A stretch of 7,513 bases of DNA from Sphingomonas sp. (lineage in GTDB: Bacteria; Pseudomonadota; Alphaproteobacteria; Sphingomonadales; Sphingomonadaceae), in contig JASLBO010000375.1 in assembly GCA_030146605.1 (NCBI GenBank), positions 1-7,513 on the forward strand. Direction: 5' to 3'. The position numbers were made by a program, and so were the translations under genes. This document shows, in pieces, positions 1 to 7,036 of the stretch. Every line of letters starts with the position of its first letter. Position 1 is the first letter of the stretch. A model generated the notes under the pieces. The model ran no database searches and had not been told where the DNA came from. It saw only the letters and a program-made list of their open reading frames with translations.

Positions 1-2032
1 CATAGGTCCGGCCCGGGATGATGACTTCATCGGCGCCGCCGAACACGCGCTCATGGAACGCCTTGGCATCGTCGAAGTCGCGCGGATCGGCCACCCAGAA
101 GCCCGGAATCCCCGAGCTGACCCCGCCGAGATCGGTGAGGAAATAGACATTGTTATACTCGTTGAGCTTGGTCGGCTTGTTGACCGTATAGCCCTGGAAC
201 ACCGTGGCCGGGTTGGTCGCGCTGACCGGCAGCGCAGGGTTGAACGCCGGGTTCGGCACCTGCTCGCCCGCCTGACAACCGGCCTGGTTCATGACCACGT
301 CGATCGCTTTCCACTGCGCGGAGCAGCCCTCGCCCGAGGTTGCGCCGTTGCCGCTGTAGAAGTTCGAGAACAGGTGGAATGCGCGGATCTGGACGCTGCG
401 GTCGCTGCGCCGCACGCCGACATCTACGCGCTTGAGCATTCCGAACAATCCGTCATCGTCAAAGTCGTAGCTTGCGTCGAGACGGAAGACGCCGAGATCC
501 GAATTATTCTCCTGATTGCCTTCCGACGAGAAGGCGCCGACCGCGTAGCTGTCGAGGTTCGCCATATAGTCTTTGAGCGGACGTGTGCCGAGCCCGCCGC
601 TGATCGGATTGTCGAAGCCGCTGAACACCGGGTGATCGCCGCTGATGTCCATATGGATCTGCGGGTTCTGGCCATAGCCGAGCGGGTTCGGATCGATGTA
701 ACGCCCCCCGTTCGCGCCGACCACGCCGTTGGTATACCGCGAAGCGGGGAATTGCGACGCGATGTTGGCGGGGAAGAACGGCCCGCGCGTCGGATCGGCG
801 CCGTCGCGGAACAGCGTGAAAGTATTGGTCTGGCGCCAGTTGCTCAAATCGCCCTGCACCTGACCATTGACGCTGCGGAAATTGGCGTCGGCCCGCATCG
901 CCCGTGCCGTGAACTTGAAGTTGCTGCCGGTGTCGTAATCGAGCTGCAGATTGTAGTTGGTCGCCTTCGACTTGACGGTGCGGTTCACCGAGAAGCTGTT
1001 GAGCCACCAGACATCGAGATTATATTCGTCGACGTCGAGCCACGGCTGGCCGTTGCCGCCCACCTGACCCGAATCCGACGACGCCGTCGGATTGGTCCAG
1101 CCGAGGCCGCTCCAGCGGTTCGAGATGTTGATCCCCGCCGCGCGATTATGCTCGGTGAACTCGGTGTGGAACGCCTCGCCGGTCAGTGTGAAGCCTTCGC
1201 CGAACTTGAGCTGCACCGCGCCGCTGATGCCGAGGCGATCGCGCTCGACCACACGGTTGAACATCTCATAGCCGTGCGGCGCAATCCAGTTCGCGCCCGA
1301 GCCGCCCCAGTCGTTGTTGCCGAAGGGACCGCCGGCGATGCCCGCATAATTGTTGCCGAGGTTCGAATTGCTCTTCACCGCGCTCAGCAGCACGCCGATA
1401 TTGTCGCTGCGCCAGTTCACGAGCCCGCTGACGAGATAGTCATTCTTTTTGGTATAGTCGCCGCGCGAATATTCGGCCTGACCCGAGACGGTGAGGCCTT
1501 CCTTGAGATCGAAGGGGCGGCGCGTACGCAGGTCGATCGTGCCCGAGATGCCCGACAGTGCATTGCGGGTGTCGGTCGACTTGAAGACGACGACCTGGTT
1601 CATCAGCTGGGCGGGCACGTCGTTGAGGTTGGGACGTGCTTCGCCGAGATTGCCCGGGCTCAGATATTGCTCGCCGTTGAACAGGGTGACGACCTGCGGC
1701 AGGCCGCGGATATTGACGTTGGTGCCCTCGCCCGCATTGCGCTGGATCTGGATGCCGGGAATACGCTGCAGCGCATCGACGATGGTCACGTCGGGCAGCT
1801 TGCCGATATCCTCGGCCGAGATCGCATCGACGATCGCGGTCTCCTGGCGCTTGATGTCGATCGCGGCTTCCTGCGAAGCGCGGATGCCGGTGACGAGGAT
1901 CTCCTCGCCCTCGGCCGCGACCTGATTGTCCGGCGCTGCGGGCGCGGCGGCGCCCTCCTGCGCCCATGCCGGCGCCACCATTGCGGTGCTTGCCAGCAGG
2001 CCGACGATTACCCCTGATAGTCCCTTCTTCAT
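1..2032 (-). CDS. TonB-dependent outer-membrane receptor, partial (C-terminus off left edge)
   Basis: Outer-membrane active transporter: a periplasmic plug inside a beta-barrel, powered by TonB-ExbBD. The 677 visible residues start with a signal peptide (KK, hydrophobic core, likely cut after APAWA at residue 24). A TonB-box-like EEILVTGIR follows at 43-51, then the plug at about 60-172: ISAEDIGKLPDV, LQRIPGIQIQR, NVNIRGL, VVVFKSTDT and the closing GTIDLRTRRPFD. The rest is barrel, rich in Asn, Tyr, Trp and Ser. This resembles the TonB-Xanth-Caul subfamily (TIGR01782), whose members usually run to 850-1000 residues, so roughly 200-300 are missing. There is no N-terminal STN domain, so FecA-type sigma signalling is not expected. 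Cys570 and Cys586 could form a disulfide in an external loop. The ATG at 2030-2032 is supported by GGGAGG seven bases upstream. The substrate cannot be read from sequence; many relatives serve oligosaccharide uptake. Confidence 0.95.
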   Translation of the reverse strand, partial: MKKGLSGVIVGLLASTAMVAPAWAQEGAAAPAAPDNQVAAEGEEILVTGIRASQEAAIDIKRQETAIVDAISAEDIGKLPDVTIVDALQRIPGIQIQRNAGEGTNVNIRGLPQVVTLFNGEQYLSPGNLGEARPNLNDVPAQLMNQVVVFKSTDTRNALSGISGTIDLRTRRPFDLKEGLTVSGQAEYSRGDYTKKNDYLVSGLVNWRSDNIGVLLSAVKSNSNLGNNYAGIAGGPFGNNDWGGSGANWIAPHGYEMFNRVVERDRLGISGAVQLKFGEGFTLTGEAFHTEFTEHNRAAGINISNRWSGLGWTNPTASSDSGQVGGNGQPWLDVDEYNLDVWWLNSFSVNRTVKSKATNYNLQLDYDTGSNFKFTARAMRADANFRSVNGQVQGDLSNWRQTNTFTLFRDGADPTRGPFFPANIASQFPASRYTNGVVGANGGRYIDPNPLGYGQNPQIHMDISGDHPVFSGFDNPISGGLGTRPLKDYMANLDSYAVGAFSSEGNQENNSDLGVFRLDASYDFDDDGLFGMLKRVDVGVRRSDRSVQIRAFHLFSNFYSGNGATSGEGCSAQWKAIDVVMNQAGCQAGEQVPNPAFNPALPVSATNPATVFQGYTVNKPTKLNEYNNVYFLTDLGGVSSGIPGFWVADPRDFDDAKAFHERVFGGADEVIIPGRTY

Positions 2033-2039
2033 TCTCTTT

Positions 2040-2045
2040 CCTCCC
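2040..2045 (-). promoter_or_regulatory. Ribosome binding site of the TonB-dependent receptor
   Basis: The minus strand reads GGGAGGAAAGAGAATG. GGGAGG lies 7 bases before the ATG at 2032-2030, which fixes the receptor start. Confidence 0.8.
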
Positions 2046-2094
2046 GATTATGCCTGGCGGGCGTTCTTCCGCGTCCCGTCGCTCCAGGGTTTTT

Positions 2095-2325
2095 TCAGGG
2101 CGCCGCCCGGCGCTCCTGTGTTTCTGTGGTCCGCGCGAGCACCGGTTGACCGGCGTCCCGCGGGATCGACATGCGATAGGTTCGCGGCGCGGCCCGATCG
2201 CCGGGCGGCACGCCGATCATGCTCTTCGGATTGGGGGTGGCAGCCGCGTGGGGCGACGCGGGCACGGCCGCGATCATGGCGATCATCGCCCACGATCGCA
2301 TCGTGCTTGCCATATTCGACTGCAT
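2095..2325 (-). CDS. Small putative exported protein (76 aa), unrecognised
   Basis: I do not recognise a family. The product begins MQSNMASTMRSWAMIAMIAA, and residues 1-29 look like a signal peptide: Arg10, a hydrophobic stretch of Met, Ile and Ala, then PASPHAAA before a probable cut near residue 29. The remaining ~47 residues are rich in Pro, Arg and Ala, lack Cys and have no second hydrophobic segment, so a small periplasmic or secreted protein is likeliest. Support for real coding: GAGGGG lies 5 bases before the ATG, and 63 of 76 codons end in G or C. It ends in TGA 62 bp before the receptor ATG on the same strand with no terminator between, so co-transcription is plausible. The frame stays open upstream to 2562, but that part lacks protein-like character. 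It could still be a chance open frame in a GC-rich leader. Confidence 0.5.
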   Translation of the reverse strand: MQSNMASTMRSWAMIAMIAAVPASPHAAATPNPKSMIGVPPGDRAAPRTYRMSIPRDAGQPVLARTTETQERRAAP

Positions 2326-2350
2326 CCTCGCCCCTCGCTCCCTCACGCCT

Positions 2351-2364
2351 TGCCCGTTCGGGCA
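2351..2364. repeat. Compact inverted repeat TGCCCG-TT-CGGGCA
   Basis: Two perfect 6-base arms are separated by 2 bases. It lies 25 bp upstream of the small ORF start, so it falls in the leader of the leftward transcript. As RNA it could form a short GC-rich hairpin just ahead of the ribosome binding site; as DNA it could be a protein-binding dyad. It has no T-tract and is not a terminator. Confidence 0.45.
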
Positions 2365-2393
2365 GGCACAGTTCTTCCGGGGGCGGCGTAGGC

Positions 2394-2407
2394 TGACAAC
2401 GCTGTCC
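2394..2407. promoter_or_regulatory. LacI-family-like operator dyad (TGACAACGCTGTCC)
   Basis: The core GACAACGCTGTC (2395-2406) is a CG-centred dyad with 10 of 12 positions symmetric. Even-length, CG-centred palindromes are typical of LacI/GalR-family operators, and such regulators often control sugar-related TonB receptors in alphaproteobacteria. It lies about 70 bp upstream of the small exported ORF and about 360 bp upstream of the receptor start. Relative to the promoter proposed at 2504-2532 it is downstream of the start site, so it would act as a roadblock or serve a second promoter not seen here. No LacI-type gene is in the window, so the binder is unknown. Confidence 0.4.
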
Positions 2408-2503
2408 AAGCCTTGACCGAAGCAGGTCGCGCAGCAGCCTTCGCAGCATGCGCGATCGCCTTCCAACACCCCTCTTCCAGAGTCTTGCGCCCCGGATGCG
2501 GCG

Positions 2504-2532
2504 TTTAGAGCATAGATTGTGAGCGTTCTCAA
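2504..2532 (-). promoter_or_regulatory. Candidate sigma70-type promoter for the leftward small ORF/receptor unit
   Basis: On the minus strand, TTGAGA (2532-2527; 5 of 6 to TTGACA) is followed after exactly 17 bases by TCTAAA (2509-2504; 4 of 6 to TATAAT). Transcription would start near 2497, giving a leader of about 170 nt to the small ORF and about 465 nt to the receptor. The -35 hexamer lies inside the TTCTCA repeat cluster, so a protein bound there would compete with RNA polymerase. This was found by eye. Confidence 0.4.
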
Positions 2533-2545
2533 GAACGTTCTCACA
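2518..2545. promoter_or_regulatory. Nested direct and inverted repeats, probable regulator binding site
   Basis: This 28-bp element has several overlapping symmetries. Outer arms TGTGAG (2518-2523) and CTCACA (2540-2545) are perfect inverted repeats. CGTTCT-CA-AGAACG (2524-2537) is an inner one. AGAACGTTCT (2532-2541) is a perfect 10-bp palindrome. A direct repeat, AGCGTTCTCA (2522-2531) and AACGTTCTCA (2534-2543), has a 12-bp period. A further TTCTCACA lies at 2599-2606. The element sits between the divergent receptor unit and kinase and covers the -35 box of the leftward promoter candidate. CG-centred symmetry could suit a LacI-type repressor, and tandem copies could suit a response regulator. 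The binder is not identifiable here. Confidence 0.5.
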
Positions 2546-2641
2546 GCTTTGCCCGGATCCACTCGGCAAGAGGCTGGTTTTACCTCGGCCCGCCTGTATT
2601 CTCACATGGCGGGACTGCTCGAGCGGATTTGTCGCGTAACT

Positions 2642-2648
2642 GAGGGGG
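2642..2648 (+). promoter_or_regulatory. Ribosome binding site of the hybrid kinase, deciding a GTG start
   Basis: GAGGGGG ends 6 bases before the GTG at 2655. An in-frame TAA at 2637-2639 rules out any start further upstream, so this site and the GTG define the N-terminus. Confidence 0.7.
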
Positions 2649-2654
2649 CTTGCG

Positions 2655-5570
2655 GTGAACGACACCGAGATCGACAGTCTGCGGCACGAAACGCTCGCCG
2701 AGCTCGCCGAACGTATCCGCGACCTCGAAGACCCCGATGCGGTCGCCTATGCCGCGGCGGCGATGCTCGGGCAGCGGCTGGGGGTGAGCCGCGCCGGCTA
2801 TGGCACGATCGACAAACAGGCCGAGACGATCCGGATTGAGCGGGACTGGAACGCGCCGGGCGTCGGGAGTCTCGCCGGGCTGCTCCATTTTCGCGACTAT
2901 GGCAGCTATATCGACGATCTGAAGGCCGGACGCACGGTCGTCGTCGCCAATGCCGCGGAAGACCCGCGCACCGCAGCGACCGCAGCGAGCCTCGCGGCGA
3001 TCAGCGCATTATCGTTCGTCAACATGCCGGTGACCGAGCGAGGCGGCTTCGTGGCCTTGCTGTTCCTCAACCATGCGGACCCGCGCGAATGGAGCGAGGG
3101 CGAGCTCGCGCTGATTCGCGAAGTCGCCGATCGCACCCGCAATGCCGTCGCACGGCGCGAAGCCGAGCAGGCGCTGCGCAAGAACGAGGCGCGGCTGCGC
3201 TTCCTCGACGCGCTCGGCGTAGCGACAGCGCGGGCAAACGACGCCGATTCGGTGATGGCGGTGACCACCCGGATGCTCGGCCAGCATCTCGGCGGGTCGG
3301 ACTGCGCCTATGCCGACATGGAAGCCGATGAGGACATGTTCAACATCCGCGGCGACTGGCACGCCGCGCACGCCCCGAGCATCGTCGGGCGCTACAGCCT
3401 CGCCAGCTTCGGCACCCTCGCGGTCGCCAGCCTCAAGGCGGGGCATCCGCTGGTGATCGACGATGCCCATCAGCTCGGCGAGGACGGCGCCAGGGCGTTC
3501 CTCGACATCGGCGTCCAGGCGACGATCTGCATGCCATTCCTCAAGGAGGGCCGGCTCACCGCACTGATGGCGATCCACGATTCCGCGCCGCGCCGCTGGA
3601 CTGCCGACGAATTGGGGCTGCTGCGCGAAGTCACCGAGCGGAGCTGGGCGCATATCGAGCGGGTGCGATCCGAAGCGGCACTGCGCGAAAGCGAGGCGCG
3701 GCTGCGGCTCGCGGTGGAGGGCGCGCGGATCGGGACATGGGACTGGGACCTCGAGACGATGCGCGGCAACTGGTCCGGCCGAACCTGCGAGATCCTCGGC
3801 GTTGCGAAGGGCGAGGAAGTCACCGTGGGCGACCGGATCCGGACGATCCACCCCGACGACCGCGAATGGGTGCTCGCCGACATCAGACGCTCGATCGAAC
3901 ATGCCGAGGAATTCTCGACCGAATACCGCATCGTCCGCCCCGATGGTGGCACCCGCTGGATCGCCTCGCGGGGAGTCGTCCAGCGCGACGCGCGGGGGAA
4001 AGCCTGTCGCACCACCGGCATCGTCCGCGACGTTACCGAGCGGCGCGAGGCGCAGGAGGCACTCAAGGCGCTCAACGAGACGCTCGAGCAACAGGTCGCC
4101 GAGCGCACCGCCGAGCGCGACCGCATGTGGCGGCTCAGCGGCGACCTCATGCTCGTGGTAGGCCGCCGGCGCGAGATCCGTGCGGTCAATCCCGCGCTCG
4201 GCACGCTGCTCGGCTATGCGCCCGAGGACGTGCTCGGCCGGCGCTTCGATCGCTTCTTGCATCCCGACGAATCGAAGGGGATGGCCGACGCGGTCCGCGC
4301 CGCGGCGACGGGGCCGCTGCGCGACTTCGTCGCCCGTTTGCGCACGAAGGACGGATCGTGGCGGCGCTTCGCCTGGACGGCGGCGCCCGGCGAGGGCGAA
4401 GCCTATGTCATCGGCCGCGACGTGACCGAGGAGATCGAGCGGCGCGAAGAGCTCGAACGTGCGCAGGAAGCCTTGCGCCAATCCCAGAAGATGGAGTCGC
4501 TGGGGCAGCTGACCGGCGGTGTCGCGCACGACTTCAACAATTTGCTCACTCCGATCATCGGCAGCCTCGACTTGCTGCGCCGCCGCCACGACGCCGGCGA
4601 GCGCGAGCAGCGGCTGATCGGTGCCGCGCTCGAATCGGCCGAGCGTGCCCGCACGCTGGTGCAGCGGCTGCTCGCCTTTGCCCGCCGCCAGCCGCTTCAG
4701 CCCGGCCCCGTCGACCTCGCTGCGCTGATCCACGGCATGTCCGATCTGATCGCGAGCACCTCCGGCCCGCAGATCAAGCTGAGTGTCGACATGGCCGGGG
4801 ACCTGCCGCCTGCCCTTGCGGACGCCAACCAGCTGGAAATGGCGATCCTCAACCTAAGCGTGAATGCCCGCGACGCGATGCCCGAGGGTGGACGGCTGAC
4901 GCTGGCGGCATCTTCGGTGGAGCTGGAGGCAGGGCATCGTTCCGAACTGGCGCCGGGCCGCTATGTCCGGCTGACCGTTGCCGACAGTGGCGAGGGTATG
5001 AACGAGGAAACCATGGCACGCGCCATCGAGCCATTCTTCTCGACCAAGGGGATCGGCAAGGGCACCGGGCTGGGCCTGTCGATGGTGCACGGCCTGATAT
5101 CGCAATTGGGCGGGGCGATGCTGCTTTCGAGCCGACCCGGCCTCGGCACGCTGGTGGAACTGCTTCTCCCCGTCGCCGGCAGCCCAGCGGCGGCGCAAAG
5201 CAAACCGGTCGCCGATACCCTGAGCGGGGCTGCGGGCACGGTGTTGCTGGTGGATGACGAGGCGGCGGTACGCACGGCAACCGGCGAGTTGCTGCGCGAC
5301 CTCGGCTATCAGGTGGTCGAAAAAGCGAGCGGGCGCGAGGCACTGGACTATCTCGCCGAGCACACCGTTGATTTGCTCGTCACCGACCATCTGATGCCCG
5401 GCATGCAGGGCACCGACCTGGCACGCACGGTTCGCGAGCTTTATCCGCACGTAAAGGCGCTGATCGTCTCGGGCTATGCCGATCTGGAGAGCATAACGCC
5501 GGATCTGCCGCGGCTCGCCAAGCCGTTCCGGCAGGACGAGCTGGCCGCGAGCTTGGCCGGCTTGGGATAG
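2655..5570 (+). CDS. Cytoplasmic hybrid histidine kinase (GAF-GAF-PAS-PAS-HisKA-HATPase-REC)
   Basis: A 971-residue sensor kinase of a phosphorelay. By eye: GAF 1 at about 20-165, GAF 2 at about 185-335, PAS 1 with PAC at 350-462 (TWDWDLE, IHPDDREW, YRIVRPDGGTRWI), a coiled coil at 462-492, PAS 2 at 492-592 and a helical linker. HisKA follows with phospho-acceptor His625 in GGVAHDFNN. The ATPase domain shows N-box Asn737 (NLSVNARDAM), DSGEGM (777-782), PFFSTKG (793-799) and GKGTGLGL (801-808). The receiver (about 862-971) has acidic Asp867/868, phospho-acceptor Asp911 (TDHLMPGM), Ser939 and Lys956, so both phosphotransfer sites look intact. No membrane segment or signal peptide is present, so it should sense a cytoplasmic signal. 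The GAF domains lack an obvious chromophore cysteine, and the PAS domains lack the LOV cysteine motif. It has no DNA-binding output and no adjacent regulator, so it probably passes phosphate to an HPt protein encoded elsewhere. It is transcribed away from the receptor unit. Confidence 0.95.
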   Translation: MNDTEIDSLRHETLAELAERIRDLEDPDAVAYAAAAMLGQRLGVSRAGYGTIDKQAETIRIERDWNAPGVGSLAGLLHFRDYGSYIDDLKAGRTVVVANAAEDPRTAATAASLAAISALSFVNMPVTERGGFVALLFLNHADPREWSEGELALIREVADRTRNAVARREAEQALRKNEARLRFLDALGVATARANDADSVMAVTTRMLGQHLGGSDCAYADMEADEDMFNIRGDWHAAHAPSIVGRYSLASFGTLAVASLKAGHPLVIDDAHQLGEDGARAFLDIGVQATICMPFLKEGRLTALMAIHDSAPRRWTADELGLLREVTERSWAHIERVRSEAALRESEARLRLAVEGARIGTWDWDLETMRGNWSGRTCEILGVAKGEEVTVGDRIRTIHPDDREWVLADIRRSIEHAEEFSTEYRIVRPDGGTRWIASRGVVQRDARGKACRTTGIVRDVTERREAQEALKALNETLEQQVAERTAERDRMWRLSGDLMLVVGRRREIRAVNPALGTLLGYAPEDVLGRRFDRFLHPDESKGMADAVRAAATGPLRDFVARLRTKDGSWRRFAWTAAPGEGEAYVIGRDVTEEIERREELERAQEALRQSQKMESLGQLTGGVAHDFNNLLTPIIGSLDLLRRRHDAGEREQRLIGAALESAERARTLVQRLLAFARRQPLQPGPVDLAALIHGMSDLIASTSGPQIKLSVDMAGDLPPALADANQLEMAILNLSVNARDAMPEGGRLTLAASSVELEAGHRSELAPGRYVRLTVADSGEGMNEETMARAIEPFFSTKGIGKGTGLGLSMVHGLISQLGGAMLLSSRPGLGTLVELLLPVAGSPAAAQSKPVADTLSGAAGTVLLVDDEAAVRTATGELLRDLGYQVVEKASGREALDYLAEHTVDLLVTDHLMPGMQGTDLARTVRELYPHVKALIVSGYADLESITPDLPRLAKPFRQDELAASLAGLG

Positions 5571-5603
5571 GCCCTGCCTCCTTTCTCCCGTCGGCAACCC
5601 AGA

Positions 5604-6995
5604 CTAGCTCGCCGCTTCGAATGCGATCCGCTGGCGCTCGGGATCGGTGGCGGTCAGTCGCACCGTGATCGCGTCGCCGGGCTCGGCGCCGGCCACCGGC
5701 AAGCGCGCGACCACGGGCAGATCGCGCAGCTGTATGCGTGCGCCGCGTTCGTCGGCATCGGTGACCACCGCGGCGAAGGTCTCGCCTTCGCGGCCCTGCA
5801 GCATCACTGCCTCGGCAAGGTCGATCACTGCGCGATCGATCTGGCCGCCGATCGCATCGGCGCGTGCCATTACTTCGGGCAGCCTGGCGAAGGCGTCACT
5901 CACAATTTCGGGAACGGGCTGCCCGTTGGCCACCGCCAGCGTGGCGCGGATGACATAGCGGTCGGCGAGGCGGCGGAGCGGCGCGGTGGCATGGGCATAG
6001 GTCGCCGCCACTGCGGCATGCCAGGGGAGAATGCCGGGCTGAAAGGGCTGGTACGACGCGCCCTGCCCCGCCCGGCGCACCGCGAGCATGAACGCCGCCT
6101 GTTTGGGATCGCTGCCGAGGAGCGTCGCCTCGAACTGCGCGAGCGATTGCGCGGGTGGCCAGTGGAGCCCGAAAGCTGCGGCGGTCTGGCGCAGGCGGCC
6201 GATCGAATGGGCATCGGGCTCGGCCATCACGCGGAACAGCCCGGCGTGATGCGCACACAGCGTGTCGGCGATCGCCATGTTGGCAGCGAGCGACAGCGCG
6301 GCATTGCGCGCTTCCGACAACAGGCGCGGGCGGAACACCAGCTCGAAGCCGCCACCGGCGCGCGCGGCGATTTCCTGCTCGGGTGGATCGACCCGAGCGG
6401 CACCACGCCGCACCTCCGCCTGCTGAAGCCGGCTGGTGAGTTCGGCGAAACCGGCCGGCAGGTCGGTATCGCGGACGCTGTCATAAGCGAGTTTGGCGGC
6501 GCTGCGTATCACCGCGCGTTCGGCGCCTTCGAGATGAACCGCCCCATCGGGCGCGACCCGCACGGTGAAGATCACCGCCGGACGCGGCCCATCGGGGAGC
6601 AGGCTGGCGGCACCCTCGCTGAGCACCGGCGGATAGAGCCCCGCCTTGCCGTCCGGCAGGTAGAGGGTGGTGCCGCGGTGCCAGGCTTCGCGGTCGAGCG
6701 GATCGCCGTCGGCGACGAACCAGGCGACATCGGCGATCGCATAATGGAGCAGCAAGTCGGCACCGCCAGGCTCGATCGCGAAGGCCTGGTCGAGATCGGT
6801 CGCGCTTGCCGGATCGAGCGTGACGAAATGCCGGTCGGTGCGGTCGACATGCGCGCTGGGGGCGCGGCGGGCGGCGGCTTCGGCGGCGGCGAGCACCGCG
6901 GGCGGGAAGCCTTCGGGCACCTGGAAGCGGGTGCGGATCGCGGCAAGGCCGCGCGACAGGCTATGGGCGGGATCGGCGAGGGTTTTCATCGCCAT
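5604..6995 (-). CDS. RNB-domain (RNase II/R superfamily) ribonuclease, short form
   Basis: Probable 3'-5' exoribonuclease, cytoplasmic. From the ATG at 6995 it has 463 residues, shorter than RNase II (~644) or RNase R (~813), and the two N-terminal cold-shock domains of those enzymes are absent. The RNB core is clear: TLDPASATDLDQAF (59-72) carries Asp61, Asp67 and Asp69, matching RNase II Asp201, 207 and 209, while Asp210 is replaced by Gln70. HYAIADVAWFV (84-94), LYLPDGKAGLYPPVLSEGAASLLPD (111-135), the helix beginning LLSEARNAALSLAAN (225-239) and HATAPLRRLADRYV (335-348, the substrate/catalytic Arg region) follow in family order. Residues 403-460 could be a reduced S1/OB barrel. Start choice is uncertain: Met codons at 6995 and 6989 both lack a good Shine-Dalgarno, and a longer open frame reaches 7118 but adds low-complexity, Pro-rich sequence. 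It converges on the kinase with 33 bp between stops and no obvious terminator. Confidence 0.92.
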   Translation of the reverse strand: MAMKTLADPAHSLSRGLAAIRTRFQVPEGFPPAVLAAAEAAARRAPSAHVDRTDRHFVTLDPASATDLDQAFAIEPGGADLLLHYAIADVAWFVADGDPLDREAWHRGTTLYLPDGKAGLYPPVLSEGAASLLPDGPRPAVIFTVRVAPDGAVHLEGAERAVIRSAAKLAYDSVRDTDLPAGFAELTSRLQQAEVRRGAARVDPPEQEIAARAGGGFELVFRPRLLSEARNAALSLAANMAIADTLCAHHAGLFRVMAEPDAHSIGRLRQTAAAFGLHWPPAQSLAQFEATLLGSDPKQAAFMLAVRRAGQGASYQPFQPGILPWHAAVAATYAHATAPLRRLADRYVIRATLAVANGQPVPEIVSDAFARLPEVMARADAIGGQIDRAVIDLAEAVMLQGREGETFAAVVTDADERGARIQLRDLPVVARLPVAGAEPGDAITVRLTATDPERQRIAFEAAS

Positions 6996-7036
6996 GCGGT
7001 ACAGGCAAGGCGGACGAGGGGGAACAGGCGAGCGCG

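Noticed and set aside
53..2017. 654-codon open frame on the plus strand
   Set aside because: It is exactly antisense to the receptor coding sequence. The product is rich in Arg, Ala, Val and Asp with no recognisable domain, as expected from reverse reading of GC-rich codons.
1926..2396. Plus-strand open frames of 141-156 codons over the receptor start and leader
   Set aside because: They overlap the receptor signal peptide and the small ORF in antisense, have Arg/Pro/Ser-rich products, and show no ribosome binding site or family.
2574..2602. Plus-strand promoter for the kinase (TGGTTT or CTGGTT with TATTCT)
   Set aside because: The -35 match is poor and other spacings score equally, so it is not listed as a feature.
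2048..2665. 205-codon minus-strand frame across the intergenic region
   Set aside because: Very Arg-rich with no motif, and it overlaps the small exported ORF in another frame that has a better start, signal peptide and third-position bias.
3009..4733. 574-codon open frame on the minus strand within the kinase gene
   Set aside because: It is antisense to clearly conserved GAF, PAS and HisKA coding sequence and shows no domain motifs, so it is a GC-bias shadow.
3737..5257. 506-codon open frame on the plus strand in another frame of the kinase gene
   Set aside because: The product is Arg/Ala/Gly/Pro-rich and lacks motifs, while the 971-residue frame carries every kinase motif without interruption.
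5571..5603. Possible bidirectional terminator between the converging kinase and ribonuclease genes
   Set aside because: The 33-bp gap holds no stem of useful length and no T- or A-run.
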